Shown: positions 1 to 6,200, counted from the stretch's first letter. The stretch: DNA of 7,519 nt from Proteiniphilum sp. UBA4084 (GCA_002383605.1 DFYK01000100.1:3858-11376), one strand, 5' to 3'. Translations and numbers: made by a program. Notes: a model not told the origin generated them from the sequence alone.

Positions 1-441
1 AAACTTACCGGCGTCATCTCCTCCAACCCCGAGAATCACCAGTACATGGTGGACACCCGCCGCAAGAAGATTGAAAAGATTGCCGATTTCATTCCCGTAC
101 AAAAGGTGGTGGGCGACAAGGATGCCGACACGCTGATTGTGGGATGGGGAGGCACCTACGGACACCTCCTCGAGGCGATGCTCCGCATACAGGCTACCGG
201 CAGGAAGGTGGCATTTGCCCATTTCAGGTATATCTCTCCCCTGCCAAGGAACACGCACGACCTGTTGAAGAAATACAAGCGGGTGATCGTGGCAGAACAA
301 AACGAGGGCCAGTTTGCTGCCTACCTGACCGGAAGGTTCGAGGATCTGGGTAACATCCGCCGATTTAACAGGGTGGAGGGACAACCTTTCAAGGTGAGCG
401 AGCTGGTGGAAGAATTTACGAAAATGATGGAGGCCCAATAA
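1..441 (+). CDS. korA: 2-oxoacid (probably 2-oxoglutarate):ferredoxin oxidoreductase, alpha subunit, C-terminal part
   Basis: The reading frame is open from the first base, so the 5' part lies outside the window; the Met at position 46 is internal. The visible 146 residues match the C-terminal region of the KorA alpha subunit. This region contains the transketolase-C-like domain, seen here in the segment with LIVGWGGTYG, the FRYISPLP stretch and VIVAEQNEGQF. KorA pairs with KorB to convert a 2-oxoacid and CoA to acyl-CoA, CO2 and reduced ferredoxin in the cytoplasm. The stop codon (439-441) is 2 bp before korB, which fits a two-gene operon with coupled translation. Substrate preference for 2-oxoglutarate is inferred from the overall KorAB type and the neighbouring proline-to-glutamate genes; other 2-oxoacids cannot be excluded from a C-terminal fragment. 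Confidence 0.9.
   Translation, partial: KLTGVISSNPENHQYMVDTRRKKIEKIADFIPVQKVVGDKDADTLIVGWGGTYGHLLEAMLRIQATGRKVAFAHFRYISPLPRNTHDLLKKYKRVIVAEQNEGQFAAYLTGRFEDLGNIRRFNRVEGQPFKVSELVEEFTKMMEAQ
429..433 (+). promoter_or_regulatory. Possible Shine-Dalgarno sequence for korB
   Basis: GGAGG lies inside the last codons of korA, 10 nt before the korB ATG at 444. It is the only clear Shine-Dalgarno-like sequence before a start in this window; the other genes have A-rich leaders instead. It is also simply the korA codons for Met-Glu-Ala, so it may be coincidental. Confidence 0.35.
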
Positions 442-443
442 GC

Positions 444-1478
444 ATGGAAGCAACAGAAATAAAATATCAAAAATATCTACCCAAGGATTACAAGAGTGAA
501 AATGCGGTACGCTGGTGCCCCGGCTGTGGCGACTATGCCATTCTTACCTGCCTGCACAAGGCGATGGCAGAGCTGAACCTCGAGCCGCACCAGACAGCGG
601 TGATCTCCGGTATAGGCTGCTCATCGCGACTGCCCTACTACATGAATACCTACGGATTTCATAGCATTCACGGACGCGCGGCAGCCATTGCCACCGGCGT
701 GAAAATGGCCAACCCCGACCTGAGCGTGTGGGTGGCAACCGGCGACGGTGACTCACTGGCCATCGGCGGCAACCATTTTATTCATGCTGTGCGTCGCAAT
801 GTAGACATCAACGTCATCCTGTTCAACAACAAGATATATGGCCTCACCAAAGGACAATACTCACCCACCTCGGCCCGTGGATTTGTCTCCAAGTCATCGC
901 CCTACGGCACCGTGGAAGATCCGTTCCGCCCGGCAGAGCTGACCTTTGGAGCCAGAGGAACTTTCTTTGCCCGCGCCATCGACGTGGACATGAAGAATCA
1001 GGTGGAAGTGATGGTGGAAGCAGCACGCCACAAAGGTACCGCGGTGATTGAGGTGCTGCAGAACTGTGTGATCTTCAACGACGGCATCCACAACAAAATA
1101 AGCGACCGCACCTGGAAGGCCGACAATACAGTTGTCCTGAGGCATGGTGAGAAGATGATCTTCGGCAAGGACAACGAGAAAGGCCTCGTGCTGGATGGCT
1201 GGAGCCTGAAGGCGGTCACCATCGGGGAAGAGGGCTATACGCTCGATGACGTCCTGGTGCACGATGCCGCTGCCAAAGACAGCACCTTGCAGTTGAAGCT
1301 TGCCCTGATGGATACCGGCGACGGCCTCCCCGTGGCACTGGGTGTGATACGCAATGTGGATGCGCCTTCCTACGACGGGGATTACCAACAACAGATTGAA
1401 GCGGTACAACAGAAATCGCAAAAAAAATCATTCACCGAGTTCCTCCTCAGTTCCTCCAACGTGTGGGAAGTGAAATAA
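444..1478 (+). CDS. korB: 2-oxoacid (probably 2-oxoglutarate):ferredoxin oxidoreductase, beta subunit
   Basis: This 344-residue protein is the thiamine-pyrophosphate and [4Fe-4S] subunit of the KorAB enzyme, which decarboxylates a 2-oxoacid and passes electrons to ferredoxin. WCPGCGDY at residues 24-31 supplies Cys25 and Cys28. Cys59 (GIGCSSR) and Cys208 (LQNCVIFN) complete the four-cysteine cluster set typical of the family. The TPP/Mg site is visible as GDGDS at 100-104, followed by NNKIYGLTKGQ at 128-138. The length is normal for a stand-alone beta subunit and all expected residues are present. The ATG at 444 is chosen because the conserved N-terminus follows it directly and it sits 2 bp after korA. 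Downstream it converges on proline dehydrogenase with a 2-bp gap and no visible terminator. The 2-oxoglutarate assignment rests on resemblance and context, not on a decisive residue. Confidence 0.93.
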   Translation: MEATEIKYQKYLPKDYKSENAVRWCPGCGDYAILTCLHKAMAELNLEPHQTAVISGIGCSSRLPYYMNTYGFHSIHGRAAAIATGVKMANPDLSVWVATGDGDSLAIGGNHFIHAVRRNVDINVILFNNKIYGLTKGQYSPTSARGFVSKSSPYGTVEDPFRPAELTFGARGTFFARAIDVDMKNQVEVMVEAARHKGTAVIEVLQNCVIFNDGIHNKISDRTWKADNTVVLRHGEKMIFGKDNEKGLVLDGWSLKAVTIGEEGYTLDDVLVHDAAAKDSTLQLKLALMDTGDGLPVALGVIRNVDAPSYDGDYQQQIEAVQQKSQKKSFTEFLLSSSNVWEVK

Positions 1479-1480
1479 TA

Positions 1481-2665
1481 TTAGTTCCGTCTTCTTTTCA
1501 TTTCCGTGCGGATCATTTTCAGTTCGCGGCTGCTCTGTCCCTTCACCGAGGAGTTCTCTTCGGCACGGCGGAATAGATAAGGCATCATGGTTTTCACCTC
1601 GCCGTAAGGGACATATTTCGCCACGTTATAGCCTTGTTCGGCAAGGTTGTACGTGATGTGGTCGCTCATGCCGTAAAGTTGGGAGAAATAGATCCCGGGA
1701 TGGTTTCGCGGTACACCGTGTGCATCGATCAGGGAGGCCAGCAAACGGCTGCTTGCCTCGTTGTGCGTGGCCACCATAAAGTTGATGCTCTCCAGATGAT
1801 CCATAAAATAGCGGATGATATCGTCAAAATCACGGTCGGTCGCCTCTTTATCGGGCTGTATGGGCGAAGGATATCCTTTTTCCAGCGCCCGGGCACGCTC
1901 CTTCTCCATATAGGCACCGCGCACAATCTTTAACCCGAAACGAAAACCGCCCTCCAATGCCATCCGGTGATGCTGTTTGATCCGCTCCACGCTGTCGTGC
2001 CGGTACATCTGATAGGTATTTTGCACAATGGCTTTCCTCTTATTGTACTGCGCCATCAGCCGCATGACCATCTCGTCCAGTACGGGCTGAATCCAGGTCT
2101 CCTCGGCATCGATCATCACCGGGACATCCAGTTCGTAACCACGCCGGAAGATTGCATCGACCCGTTCCTCTACCTGCCGATACTCCGCTGCTTCCGCATC
2201 AGTCAGCGCATTCCCGCTGCTCACCTTGGCCAACAGATCGAAACGGGCTACGCCGGTAATCTTGAAGACACTGAAAGGTACCGCCGGGTTATCCCGGGCA
2301 AACTCAATGGTGCGGATGATCTCCCGGCAGGTGGTATCGAACGCCGCTTCCGTCTCCTCCCCCTCCTGTGCATAATCGAGTATCGAGAAGACATTGCGCT
2401 TTGCAAGCCGGGCAATGGTTCTGCTGCAATCTTCAATGGACATGCCCCCCACAAAATGGCGGTAGATGGTTTTTCGCAAAATATCCTTCACCGGGAAACG
2501 AATGGCCATGGCAAAGTTGACAAGCTGCTTGCCGGTGCGCACCAGTGTTTTGTTGTTCATGAGTTTGAAAAGCTGATAAGCCTGCCTGAGGCTGGCATTC
2601 GATTGATCGCGAAAGGCAATTTCAGTGTTCTCAAAGTTGAGGAAATGGTTTTTTTCAGGGAACAT
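1481..2665 (-). CDS. Proline dehydrogenase (FAD-dependent), stand-alone
   Basis: This 394-residue enzyme oxidises L-proline to 1-pyrroline-5-carboxylate (P5C) using FAD, the first step of proline catabolism. Family motifs run in order: SILDYAQEG at 94-102, FKITGVARFDLL at 134-145, MIDAEETWIQP at 184-194, QNTYQMY at 215-221, KIVRGAYMEKER at 246-257, and LYGMSDH followed by the substrate-binding RRAEEN at 366-371 near the C-terminus. The pattern (DAEETWIQP, VRGAYMEKERARA) resembles mitochondrial-type enzymes more than the barrel of bifunctional PutA. No dehydrogenase or DNA-binding domain is fused. The ATG at 2665 is preferred because the conserved FENTEIAF segment follows at 11-18. pruA, encoding the next enzyme, is divergent 98 bp away. 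The last 23 residues after RRAEEN form a basic tail ending in KRRRN, of unknown significance. It could be labelled putA, but that name usually means the bifunctional protein. Confidence 0.94.
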   Translation of the reverse strand: MFPEKNHFLNFENTEIAFRDQSNASLRQAYQLFKLMNNKTLVRTGKQLVNFAMAIRFPVKDILRKTIYRHFVGGMSIEDCSRTIARLAKRNVFSILDYAQEGEETEAAFDTTCREIIRTIEFARDNPAVPFSVFKITGVARFDLLAKVSSGNALTDAEAAEYRQVEERVDAIFRRGYELDVPVMIDAEETWIQPVLDEMVMRLMAQYNKRKAIVQNTYQMYRHDSVERIKQHHRMALEGGFRFGLKIVRGAYMEKERARALEKGYPSPIQPDKEATDRDFDDIIRYFMDHLESINFMVATHNEASSRLLASLIDAHGVPRNHPGIYFSQLYGMSDHITYNLAEQGYNVAKYVPYGEVKTMMPYLFRRAEENSSVKGQSSRELKMIRTEMKRRRN

Positions 2666-2690
2666 GTGCTTGAATGTAAAAGTTCAAAGA

Positions 2691-2707
2691 TTTACTGCAA
2701 AAGTAAA
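2691..2707. repeat. Short dyad in the proline dehydrogenase/pruA intergenic region
   Basis: TTTACT (2691-2696) and AGTAAA (2702-2707) are perfect inverted copies with a 5-nt centre. The dyad covers the putative minus-strand -7 element, so it could be an operator. The region is AT-rich, so a 6-bp dyad can also arise by chance. Confidence 0.3.
2698..2705 (-). promoter_or_regulatory. Putative -7 promoter element for proline dehydrogenase
   Basis: On the minus strand this reads TACTTTTG, an exact match to the Bacteroidota -7 consensus TAnnTTTG. It lies 33-40 bp before the proline dehydrogenase ATG. No good TTTG occurs about 19 nt further upstream, where the sequence is a T-run followed by AT-rich DNA, so the -33 element is weak or absent. 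Confidence 0.45.
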
Positions 2708-2717
2708 AAAAATATGA

Positions 2718-2725
2718 TAAATTTG
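2718..2725 (+). promoter_or_regulatory. Putative -7 promoter element for pruA
   Basis: TAAATTTG matches TAnnTTTG exactly and lies 38 nt before the pruA ATG, giving a leader of roughly 30 nt. The expected -33 site (about 2695-2698) has no TTTG and instead falls at the edge of the minus-strand -7 element. The two divergent promoters would therefore overlap. No Shine-Dalgarno sequence is visible before pruA; the leader is A-rich. Confidence 0.5.
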
Positions 2726-2763
2726 TTCATCTAAAATAATAACCACAGAAAAAAAACCAAATT

Positions 2764-4395
2764 ATGCCGAAAGGAATCTACCAATTACCACCCGTAAAGA
2801 ATGAACCAGTCAGGAGCTACGCTCCCGGATCGACTGAAAGAGAAATGCTGAAACACAAGCTCGCAGAACTCAACAAAGGCGGTCTCGACCTGCCGATGGT
2901 GATCGATGGCAAGGAAGTACGTACCGGTAACCTCATGGATATTCGCCCCCCCCACGACCACCGTCACCTGCTGGGACATTATCACCAGGGAGATCAAACC
3001 CATGTTCAGATGGCCATAGACGCAGCTCTCAAAGCCAAGCCGGCCTGGGAAGCCATGCATTGGGAAAGCCGGGCGGCCATTTTCCTGAAGGCGGCCGAGC
3101 TGATCGCAGGTCCTTACCGGAGCGAGTTCAATGCCGTGACGATGATCGGACAATCGAAAAATGCATACCAGTCGGAGATCGATGCCGTTTGTGAGTTGGT
3201 GGATTTCTACCGCTACAATGTGAAGAATATGGCCGAGATCTATGCCATGCAGCCCAACTCCGCGCAGGGCGTATGGAACAGGATGGTCTGGCGTCCGCTC
3301 GAGGGATTTATCTTTGCACTCACACCCTTCAACTTCACCTCCATCGCGGGCAACCTGGGTGCCGCACCGGCGCTCATGGGCAACACGGTGGTGTGGAAGC
3401 CTTCCAGGACGGCGGTTTATTCCGGCCATCTCATCATGAAAATACTGCAGGAAGCAGGATTGCCCGACGGGGTGATCAACCTGGTTTATGTCGGCGGAAG
3501 AGAAGCGGCCGAGGTGGTTTTCAATCACCGTGACTTTGCCGGGTTGCACTTCACCGGCTCCACGGCAGTATTCAACGGCATGTGGGGCACCATTGCCAAA
3601 AACATATCGAAATACAAATCCTATCCGCGCATCGTGGGCGAGACCGGCGGCAAAGACTACATTTTTGCCGATGCAACGGCCGACCCGAAACAGGTGGCTA
3701 CAGCCATCACGCGGGGCGCTTTCGAATATCAGGGACAGAAGTGTTCCGCCGCATCCCGTGCCTATATTCCGGAGAACATATGGGAAGCGGTCAGAAAAAT
3801 GGTGGGTGATGACCTTTCGAAGATCAAAACCGGCGTGGTGGAGGATTTCAGCAACTTTGTGAATGCCGTGATCGATGAGGAGTCGTTCGACAAGCTGGCA
3901 CAGGTGATCGATGACGCAAAGGCATCGCCCGATGCGGAGATTGTTTGTGGAGGCAGTTATGACAAGTCGACCGGATATTTCATTCAGCCGACTGTGATTC
4001 TGGCAAAGAAACCCGATTATGTCACCATGCGGGAAGAGCTTTTCGGTCCCATCATCACGATCTATGTCTATCCCTCCGGCAAAGAGGACGAGACCATGGA
4101 TATCCTGGACAGCACCACCGATTATGCACTCACCGGCGCCATCTTCTCGGCCAGCAGGGCCCACATTGAAAAGATGACCACAAGGCTGATGCATACTGCG
4201 GGAAACTTTTATATCAACGACAAGCCCACCGGCGCCGTGGTGGATCAGCAGCCCTTTGGCGGGGGACGCGGATCGGGCACCAACGACAAGGCAGGCTCCC
4301 TCTTTAACCTGATGCGTTGGGTTTCACCACAATGCATCAAGGAGACGTTTGTTCCGGCAACCGACTATATGTATCCCAACTTCCTGGAAGCCTGA
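2764..4395 (+). CDS. pruA: L-glutamate gamma-semialdehyde (P5C) dehydrogenase
   Basis: This 543-residue aldehyde dehydrogenase oxidises L-glutamate-5-semialdehyde, the open form of P5C, to L-glutamate with NAD+. It completes proline catabolism begun by the divergent upstream gene. Visible motifs are TPFNFTSIAGN with catalytic Asn190, VVWKPS, the Rossmann loop FTGSTAVF, ETGGKD with Glu293, and QGQKCSAAS with nucleophile Cys327. EELFGPI and the C-terminal GAVVDQQPFGGGRGSGTND anchor loop follow. The 34-residue Glu-to-Cys spacing matches my recollection of human ALDH4A1, and the length and motifs fit this eukaryote-like P5CDH class rather than the PutA-fused form. The start at 2764 gives a full-length protein and follows a plausible promoter. 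Residues 62-63 are encoded within an eight-C run (2946-2953), but the frame stays intact. No clear terminator follows the gene. Confidence 0.95.
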   Translation: MPKGIYQLPPVKNEPVRSYAPGSTEREMLKHKLAELNKGGLDLPMVIDGKEVRTGNLMDIRPPHDHRHLLGHYHQGDQTHVQMAIDAALKAKPAWEAMHWESRAAIFLKAAELIAGPYRSEFNAVTMIGQSKNAYQSEIDAVCELVDFYRYNVKNMAEIYAMQPNSAQGVWNRMVWRPLEGFIFALTPFNFTSIAGNLGAAPALMGNTVVWKPSRTAVYSGHLIMKILQEAGLPDGVINLVYVGGREAAEVVFNHRDFAGLHFTGSTAVFNGMWGTIAKNISKYKSYPRIVGETGGKDYIFADATADPKQVATAITRGAFEYQGQKCSAASRAYIPENIWEAVRKMVGDDLSKIKTGVVEDFSNFVNAVIDEESFDKLAQVIDDAKASPDAEIVCGGSYDKSTGYFIQPTVILAKKPDYVTMREELFGPIITIYVYPSGKEDETMDILDSTTDYALTGAIFSASRAHIEKMTTRLMHTAGNFYINDKPTGAVVDQQPFGGGRGSGTNDKAGSLFNLMRWVSPQCIKETFVPATDYMYPNFLEA

Positions 4396-4445
4396 ACAGG
4401 CAAAGTGGATATGCCATCTTATTTTATAAAGAAGAAAAATGTGAA

Positions 4446-4471
4446 ATAGATTATTCCGGTAAACAATCTAT
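4446..4471. repeat. Inverted repeat upstream of cmk
   Basis: ATAGATT (4446-4452) and AATCTAT (4465-4471) are perfect inverted copies 12 nt apart. Two further symmetric pairs lie inside (4454/4463 and 4455/4462). The right arm overlaps the first bases of the putative cmk -7 element and the left arm sits where the -33 would be. It could be a regulator site or a weak pruA hairpin, but no T-tract follows directly, which argues against an intrinsic terminator. Confidence 0.35.
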
Positions 4472-4476
4472 CTTTG
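4469..4476 (+). promoter_or_regulatory. Putative -7 promoter element for cmk-ispH
   Basis: TATCTTTG is an exact TAnnTTTG match, 32 nt before the cmk ATG, and is identical to the -7 element before pfkA. The -33 position (about 4446-4449) has no TTTG. The surrounding 113-bp gap between pruA and cmk is AT-rich and shows nothing else beyond the inverted repeat. Confidence 0.5.
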
Positions 4477-4508
4477 TGTTTTGTTATTCTCTCTGACGGG
4501 ATAAAAAT

Positions 4509-5213
4509 ATGCAAAGTAAAAGGATTATCATTGCCATTGACGGTTACTCGTCTTGCGGCAAGAGTACAATAGCCAGGGGGCTGGCAAAACAACTGGGTTA
4601 TATCTATATTGACAGCGGCGCCATGTATCGCGCTGTGGCGCTTTACGCCCTCAGAAAAGGGTGGCTTACAGAAAAAGGAATAGACGAGGATGCCCTGCGC
4701 CGCCATATCGGTGATATCCACATCACATTCAATCCCAATGCACAGGGTGTACAGGAAACCTTTCTGAACGGTGAGAACGTGGAAAGGGAGATCCGTTCTT
4801 TGCAGGTGGCCAACGGTGCAAGCCGCGTGAGCACACTCGCCTTCGTGCGCAGGGAGATGGTACGCCAGCAACAGGAGATGGGAAAAAATAAAGGGGTGGT
4901 CATGGATGGGCGTGATATCGGCACGGTGGTCTTCCCCGATGCGGAGATGAAGCTTTTTCTGACTACTTCCCCTGAAATACGCGCCAGAAGGCGCTTTGAT
5001 GAGATGGTCGCCAAAGGGGAACAGGCGGAGTATGAAGCCGTACTGGCCAATGTCAAGGAACGGGACCTGCGTGACACGACACGCGCCGAGAGTCCGTTAC
5101 GCAAAGCAGACGATGCCCTTGAACTGGACAACACCCACATTGGGATTGAAGAACAGTTGCAATGGGCATTGCATATGTTTCACAAAATCACAGCACAAAA
5201 TGAGCAAAATTGA
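4509..5213 (+). CDS. cmk: (d)CMP kinase (cytidylate kinase)
   Basis: This 234-residue cytoplasmic enzyme transfers phosphate from ATP to CMP or dCMP, feeding CTP and dCTP pools. It is a P-loop NMP kinase. The Walker A loop is GYSSCGKST at 12-20, followed by the CMP-site motif YIDSGAMYRA at 33-42. MDGRDIGTVVFPDA lies at 132-145, and the RDLRDTTR motif begins at 185, followed by LELDN. The length is typical of the bacterial family and nothing expected is missing. The ATG at 4509 leaves only ten residues before the P-loop Asp-Gly, as is usual for Cmk. The stop lies 14 bp inside ispH, so the two are almost certainly co-transcribed and translationally coupled. The functions are unrelated; the pairing probably reflects conserved housekeeping gene order. 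Confidence 0.96.
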   Translation: MQSKRIIIAIDGYSSCGKSTIARGLAKQLGYIYIDSGAMYRAVALYALRKGWLTEKGIDEDALRRHIGDIHITFNPNAQGVQETFLNGENVEREIRSLQVANGASRVSTLAFVRREMVRQQQEMGKNKGVVMDGRDIGTVVFPDAEMKLFLTTSPEIRARRRFDEMVAKGEQAEYEAVLANVKERDLRDTTRAESPLRKADDALELDNTHIGIEEQLQWALHMFHKITAQNEQN

Positions 5214-6093
5214 AATAGACAGGCAGTCGGGATGCTGCTTTGGTGTCGCCAAGGCGATCTCCAAAGCGGAGGAGGAGTTGCAAAAGGGAGGCACGCTTTA
5301 TTGTTTGGGTGACATCGTACACAACAACATAGAAGTAGAACGCCTCGCAAAGATGGGACTGATCACGATCAACCACGAGCAGTTCCGGGAACTGAAGAAT
5401 GTACGCGTGTTGTTGCGTGCGCACGGTGAGCCGCCCAGCACCTACGAGATAGCCAAACAGAACAACATAGAGATCATTGATGCTTCCTGCCCCGTGGTGT
5501 TGGGGCTGCAGAAGAGAATCAACAAGAAATATACACTTCGTGAGCACGACGATGCACAGATCGTGATTTTCGGGAAGAAGGGACATGCCGAAGTGAACGG
5601 GCTCCTCGGTCAGACCGATGAATCGGCCATCATCATCGAGAGCAAAGAGGAAATAAACAAGCTCGACTTCTCACGTGACATCAGTCTTTTTTCACAAACG
5701 ACCAAGCCACTGGACGGCTTCCACGAGATTGGAGAATTAATCAGTTCACGCATGCAGGAAGGTGCGAAATTCGAATTTTACGACACCATCTGCCGGCAGG
5801 TATCAAACCGTGTGCCCAACATACAGGAGTTTGCCGCCAGCCACGACCTGATCATCTTTATTGCCGGCGAAAAGAGTTCCAACGGCAAAGTATTGTTTGC
5901 AGAGTGTAAGAAGAAGAATCCCAATTCCTATCTGATCCACACCCCGGAGGAACTTGACCCGGAGCTGATTAAAGAAGAGATCAGCATTGGTATTTGCGGG
6001 GCTACCTCCACCCCCAGGTGGCAGATGGAAGCTGTGGCCGAGCGGATCGAAAAATTGCAACCGCAAATGCGGTTGGAAAAAGCTGCTTTTTAG
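5200..6093 (+). CDS. ispH: 4-hydroxy-3-methylbut-2-enyl diphosphate reductase
   Basis: This 297-residue iron-sulfur enzyme makes IPP and DMAPP from HMBPP, the last step of the methylerythritol phosphate isoprenoid pathway. The three cluster cysteines are Cys13 (SGCCFGV), Cys97 (DASCPVV) and Cys198 (DTICRQVSNR), each one position off the familiar E. coli numbering. Substrate-binding residues are visible as His41 (VHN), His75 (RAHGEP), and His129 with Glu131 (GHAEVNG). SSNGK and CGATSTPRWQMEAV lie towards the C-terminus. The ATG at 5200 is chosen because MSKIEID plus the first cysteine motif is the normal family N-terminus. The frame remains open upstream to 4996 but only within cmk. The residue before Cys13 is Cys where Phe is usual. 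The last eleven codons form two RNA hairpins, including the terminator. Confidence 0.96.
   Translation: MSKIEIDRQSGCCFGVAKAISKAEEELQKGGTLYCLGDIVHNNIEVERLAKMGLITINHEQFRELKNVRVLLRAHGEPPSTYEIAKQNNIEIIDASCPVVLGLQKRINKKYTLREHDDAQIVIFGKKGHAEVNGLLGQTDESAIIIESKEEINKLDFSRDISLFSQTTKPLDGFHEIGELISSRMQEGAKFEFYDTICRQVSNRVPNIQEFAASHDLIIFIAGEKSSNGKVLFAECKKKNPNSYLIHTPEELDPELIKEEISIGICGATSTPRWQMEAVAERIEKLQPQMRLEKAAF
6058..6075 (+). other. RNA hairpin in the 3' end of ispH
   Basis: CAACCGC (6058-6064) pairs perfectly with GCGGTTG (6069-6075) around an AAAT loop. It lies within codons 287-292 of ispH, one base before the terminator stem. A 7-bp GC-containing stem could protect the mRNA end or assist termination. 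The base pairing is seen directly; the role is inferred. Confidence 0.55.
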
Positions 6094-6106
6094 CAGCTTT
6101 TTTTTT
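6077..6106 (+). terminator. Intrinsic terminator of cmk-ispH, overlapping the ispH stop codon
   Basis: An 11-bp perfect stem (6077-6087 with 6092-6102) closes a TTTT loop and runs into a T-tract through 6106. The core is AGCTGCT/AGCAGCT, extended by A-T pairs. The ispH codons Lys-Ala-Ala-Phe and the TAG stop are inside the hairpin, so termination would leave almost no 3' untranslated RNA. Confidence 0.9.
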
Positions 6107-6134
6107 GTGCCATCGTTAAAAAAACATATCTTTG
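6104..6134 (+). promoter_or_regulatory. Promoter of pfkA (TTTG, 19-nt spacer, TAnnTTTG)
   Basis: TTTG at 6104-6107 and TATCTTTG at 6127-6134 are separated by exactly 19 nt, a full match to the Bacteroidota -33/-7 promoter. It is the best promoter in the window. The -33 element is the end of the ispH terminator T-tract. Transcription should start near 6140, giving a leader of about 60 nt. The leader is A-rich, lacks a Shine-Dalgarno sequence, and contains only a 4-bp stem (6177-6187). Confidence 0.8.
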
Positions 6135-6200
6135 CATCTTATTGTTTTTTTAGGAAAAGGGTATATAAACCACAAAGTCTCAAAGACAAACAACACAATT

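Noticed and set aside
1967..2734. Plus-strand open frame of 255 codons antisense to proline dehydrogenase
   Set aside because: It is again in exact antisense register and shows no domain; it extends across the intergenic promoter region. The proline dehydrogenase motifs account for the sequence.
2785..4194. Long open frame on the minus strand inside pruA (469 codons)
   Set aside because: It shares codon register exactly with pruA, so it needs only avoidance of TTA, CTA and TCA codons in pruA. It has no recognisable motifs, and pruA is intact and unmistakable.
4399..4415. Possible terminator after pruA (GGCA/TGCC)
   Set aside because: The stem is only 4 bp with a 9-nt loop and no proper T-tract, too weak to call.
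4996..5199. Upstream extension of the ispH frame into cmk
   Set aside because: The extension is an out-of-frame reading of cmk with no resemblance to IspH. The protein from ATG 5200 has the normal length and cysteine positions.
6132..6200. N-terminal extension of PfkA from an in-frame TTG at 6132
   Set aside because: The TTG is part of the -7 promoter element and lies before the expected transcription start, and the extra 23 residues do not resemble the family. The ATG at 6201 gives the normal N-terminus.
6166..6200. CAAAG-rich leader of pfkA (ACAAAG, TCAAAG, ACAAAC) as a repeat or riboswitch
   Set aside because: The units are short and imperfect and the only stem is 4 bp. It fits a generic A-rich Bacteroidota leader, and about 60 nt is too short for a known riboswitch fold that I can recognise.
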